From NCBI GenBank assembly GCA_013396635.1, contig WBMW01005037.1, forward strand, positions 124,001 to 188,000: a stretch of 64,000 nt of DNA, given 5' to 3'. The notes beneath the pieces were generated by a model. That model searched no databases. It was not told the DNA's origin and saw only the letters and a list, made by a program, of their open reading frames with translations. The translations under genes were made by a program, and so were the position numbers. Source of the stretch: Penelope pileata (lineage: Eukaryota > Chordata > Aves > Galliformes > Cracidae). Shown one piece after another: positions 60,513 to 64,000 of the stretch (the stretch's first letter is position 1; each line of letters starts with the position of its first letter).

Positions 60513-63500
60513 ATACCCCACACTCTAAAATCTTAATTTCTTACAGGGGCATGCAAAAATATGCAAAGATAATGAATTTCAAATGAATCCCACAATGGAG
60601 AGGAACAGATAGATTAAGTAAAAAAGCAATATTATTCTGCTACAGCACGTGGTCAGTTGTGGAGAATTACAGGGTTGCAGATGCTCAGTGAAAAATAGAT
60701 GGAACCATCTTCCTCTTGAGCCTCCACCTTGGTGGGATCAGCAGCTCTGCCCCAGACTCCTGGGAGGGGAGCAGGCCCACGGGTGTGAGCTCTCGGTGCA
60801 TGGCTCTGGCTGCATTTTCAGACCAGTCGTGAATTGCTGCACAGTTTGCTGTACATTGATCCCCCTCCTGACAGCTTTACATTGGAGAGTATTTTTTCTT
60901 TTTTTCACACGCACCTGGCTCTTTGTAGGCACATCTTGATGTCACAGAGAGGGAGGTTACAAACTTTACAATCTGAATTTTCAAGTGGAAAGAGCCTAAA
61001 GTAAATCAGAGAGGGAAGTGATGCTGTAAGAACCATTTGTGTCGTGTTCCCCAGATTAACTGGGCTCTGTATCCTTCCAGTAGAAAGCCTTGCTGAAAAT
61101 AAGCTATTTCCTATAAACAGAAACAAAGGAAATTGTATGGTTAGATCACCACCATCACTTTTACTTGTTTAGCTAGAAATTTTATCCTCTCTGCTGTAGT
61201 GGGAACTGCAATAGGCGCTGTTCCAGTAGCAGGGAGGGCTGAGAGCCTCCCCAGAGCTGCAGTGCCATTTGACTCTGGTTGCTAAGGGATGCTCAAGCGT
61301 GATGTAGTCTGTATCTTCCCTTCCAAGTGAGCACACTGGTTTGGTCACAACTCCCCCCCCGCAGCTCACAGCCAGAAGTTGGTGAGGTCGTGTTGGCTGC
61401 GGGCAGCGCGGTCCCGTAAGGAGCTGTGCAGCCGTCCAGTGTGAAGAGCAATCAGCTGCTCCTCTTTTCTGTAGGCTGGGGCATCCAAAGTGCTCAGTAC
61501 TTCCAACTTGCTAACAAAAGTGGATTGTTTGCAGTGGTAAATAAGGGTATTTGTCACCCTGGAGGGTTTAGGAGGCATCTGTGCTGTAAGGTGGAAATGG
61601 AAGCAGAAAGTGTTATCCATTTAGTTGAGAAAATAAAACAAAGAATGGAAAGGCACAAAGTGCATGTGTCAAAAGCATTTTTTTTCTGACAGTATCAAAA
61701 TCTAAACTTACAAATAACTCCAAGAACTGCTGCATGTACATTGTCCAGCTGGAGTTGGTGAATTTCCTCTCACATGCACGGGTGTCCATGTCCTCGTGCT
61801 GCGCAGTGGAATGCATTGAAATGGCTGTATTGTATTGACAGTGGTCTGTCAAATATAAAATAAATGTATTTATTAAAGTAGAAAAAAGGTAGTATCTTTA
61901 TTATACCCAAAGGCATTATATGTACATCTTTAAAGTACAGACATTAATGTGTGCAGCATGGGGAGAAGCCTAAGGGGTGATGTCCTTTTCTCTCACTTGT
62001 TCTCTCATTGATAGTCTACTTTTACATTGTATCTACATTTTTCTGACCATTTGTAAATCAAACTAATACAGCTGTCCTAGCTAGGAAGAGTGAAGTCTGC
62101 ATACTTCATGCACTCCATAGCTGGGACTGCCCAAGCCAAAAGAGGAACCTCATTTACAAGATCAGGCTCCTGTTACAAATCCTCTCTCAGTCTCTGCCAC
62201 CAGAGAACAGTTCTGGAGGTGACGGCTGTGGAGACAGAATGCAGGAATGAATTGCAGGGAAATTCCTCTTTCCGAAATAATTAAGAAAATTAAAAAAACT
62301 GAGGATTTTCATCTAACTTCTAGTTAGGCCAGCTGGGCTAAAAATTAAATAAAGTTGCCAAAGAGAATGAAGTGGGTTACAGAGGTATGAAACCTCGCGG
62401 TGCACATCCTCCACAATATTCCAGTGGGATGTTGCTCAATTCAGGTTATTCTGCTGTGCTGAATATTCCCTATGAGAACTTTTCTGTCTTGAGAAGTGAA
62501 ACAACAGAACATTGCTTCACACAACCAAACTCCCTGTTCTTTTTGTGAAACCCTTAAACCAGACAACGTTGGTGTCTTGGAGCCTTTGCATTTCCTTTGG
62601 ACTGCAAAAAACCTGCAGCAGCATGTGAGGCTGCTGGCTGTTACATTTGGACCCCAAAGGACTGTCAGTGAACCTGGATTTCATCTGTAAGTGTGCAGTG
62701 CTCACAGTTGTATGGCTGTAGAGTCTGAACTCCCATTCATTTAAATAGCGCAGCCTGAGCCAGTAACCTTACGTCTTCTAATGTCTCTTTCACCCACTTC
62801 CACACTCACGTTATCTTGCATTTTTGGAAAATATTTCTGCCTGACATGCAGCAGTGTCCTTTAGCACACTCTTGAATGCTGCCAACCCTCAGATAGTTAG
62901 ATTTTCATCATTTGAGCACTGTGCTCATACATACAGGGATTTCTTTGCATTCAGCTGTTCCCAAGACTGCAGGTCCTGGAGAAGTGAGCGTGAGCTCTGC
63001 CATGGGGTAGGGGTCGGGTTCTGTGTGCACTGACCCTTCTGATGGCAGTGCTCTTGTGAACGGACGTCCATGGCTGTTTACAAGGTGGAAGCAAATGCAA
63101 CTGTTCCAGCAGGGATCGTGCTTTACTCTAAAGACACATCAGCAGCATTATGTTATTTAAACAAGCAAGAAGTATGAGAACAATTAGTGTGCTTGCTATT
63201 CAGATGGTGCTTTCTTAATTAGTACTGCATCAGAAAAAGCATGGTAATTCAGTGGGTCTTTGAAGGATGCGTCGGTGCCTTATGTCTTGTGTCATATATT
63301 TCAGAAAGACAAAAAAAGGACTCTAACTATTGATAGGTGTAACTGTTCGGGAGGGGGGTTTTGGTTGGCTTTTACAGCTTAAAGCCCTTTCACACTTTAA
63401 TAACATTTGAAATACAGTGATGTGATTCTTCATCCATCATACGCAAATGGGAGTTTTGTGGATTAGCTGAGCGTGTCTTCCCTGTTCTGCTATCTCGTGC

Positions 63501-64000
63501 TCTGCTCTGCCCAACACCGTGCAGGTTCGGGTGTACCAGGAGCAGTGCGGGGCCGCAGCGGTGCCCGGCGGCTGTTAGGGCCCCACTGGGCAGACCCAGG
63601 CCCCTGCTCAGGACACATACACAGGGGCTCATTCGGTTGGTGATGCTTTGGTCTATTTACTGCTCCCCTTCCCCTCCACTGGCTCTGCTCACCGCTCATG
63701 AAGGTTTTAGCCTTTTGTGCACCTCCAGCAATAACGTTTATCTTGTTTGTGGATTCCTTTGTGAACTGTTGGAAGCCTGAGAGCTGCTCCCTTCCCCCTT
63801 TCACCCGGGGAGCACAGCCCAGAGGCTGGGGCAGGTGGCAGATGCTGGCAGCTCTGCATTCTGCTCATACCTGCTGCCGTGAAGAAGTGGGGAGGTTTGA
63901 TAATCGTCAGTCTGAATTCTGCAGTATTGATTCTTTTCTATCTTGTAAGTGCCACAGTTAAAATATATTTTATTAATAAATAGTACATGGAAACAGTACA

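Larger units (their letters stand above)
58796..64000. other. Unique sequence to the right edge, no supported gene
   Basis: T/G-rich on the plus strand at 59.3-59.7 kb, A/C-rich at 60.4-60.5 kb, mixed elsewhere. A minus-strand frame at 63490-63804 has a plausible donor (GCG then GTGAGC near 63694) but no recognisable peptide. Short GC-rich patches occur at 61.38-61.44 and 63.5-63.6 kb. No repeat family or RNA gene was recognised. Confidence 0.4.

Noticed and set aside
1..64000. CR1 LINE, the usual avian repeat
   Set aside because: I looked for the typical CR1 3' words (GGTTGGAAGGGACC and the ATTCTATG tail) on both strands and saw no convincing copy. RepeatMasker may still find old fragments.
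1..64000. CRISPR arrays, bacterial operons, phage or integrated viral genes
   Set aside because: No regularly spaced repeats, ribosome-binding-site-led gene runs or viral motifs; the sequence behaves as vertebrate nuclear DNA.

Overview
The window reads as vertebrate nuclear DNA, most likely from a bird and perhaps a galliform. The reasons are negative and textural. There is no gene-dense operon layout, no long uninterrupted reading frame, and no Alu-, B1- or L1-like interspersed repeat. The DNA is mostly unique, moderately AT-rich sequence broken by short GC-rich, CpG-rich patches, with one estimated-size assembly gap. The species call is inference. No protein family could be named with confidence from any reading frame, so every exon below is a candidate built from splice signals plus an open frame.

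Layout. Positions 1-8.7 kb are mostly plain sequence, with a possible 43-nt minus-strand exon at the left edge. A CpG island at about 8.7-9.2 kb carries two Sp1-like motifs, a palindrome, an inverted repeat and a six-copy 20-bp minisatellite. Positions 9.2-15.6 kb are feature-poor. A second CpG island spans about 15.66-16.7 kb and is interrupted by a 477-base run of N. To its right the plus strand becomes visibly T- and G-rich, and long homopolymers there are mostly poly-T. This strand asymmetry is typical of a transcribed plus strand. My working model is a promoter in or beside the gap with a long plus-strand transcription unit to its right, and possibly a minus-strand unit to its left.

Within 16.7-37.3 kb there are several candidate plus-strand exons (24157-24266, 25352-25410, 32967-33074, 37091-37294). 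There is also an A-tailed insertion resembling a short retrocopy (30157-30304), an 82-bp tandem duplication (30771-30934), a perfect 20-bp palindrome (33184-33203) and a strong G-run tract (36405-36600). Positions 37.9-41 kb are AT-rich with many TAATT/ATTA motifs, and 41-55.5 kb is feature-poor with poly-T tracts and one perfect 12-bp hairpin.

The right end has the best protein-coding lead: a minus-strand terminal exon candidate at 55718-55976. It encodes a membrane segment and a stop, with AATAAA about 120 nt beyond the stop. A second minus-strand exon candidate (58684-58795) and a CpG-rich patch with a TATA-like motif (56.5-57.05 kb) lie nearby. I found no convincing undescribed biological system. 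The most testable leads are the unrecognised membrane-protein exon, the donor site inside a perfect hairpin at 25394-25413, and the retrocopy-like insertion.
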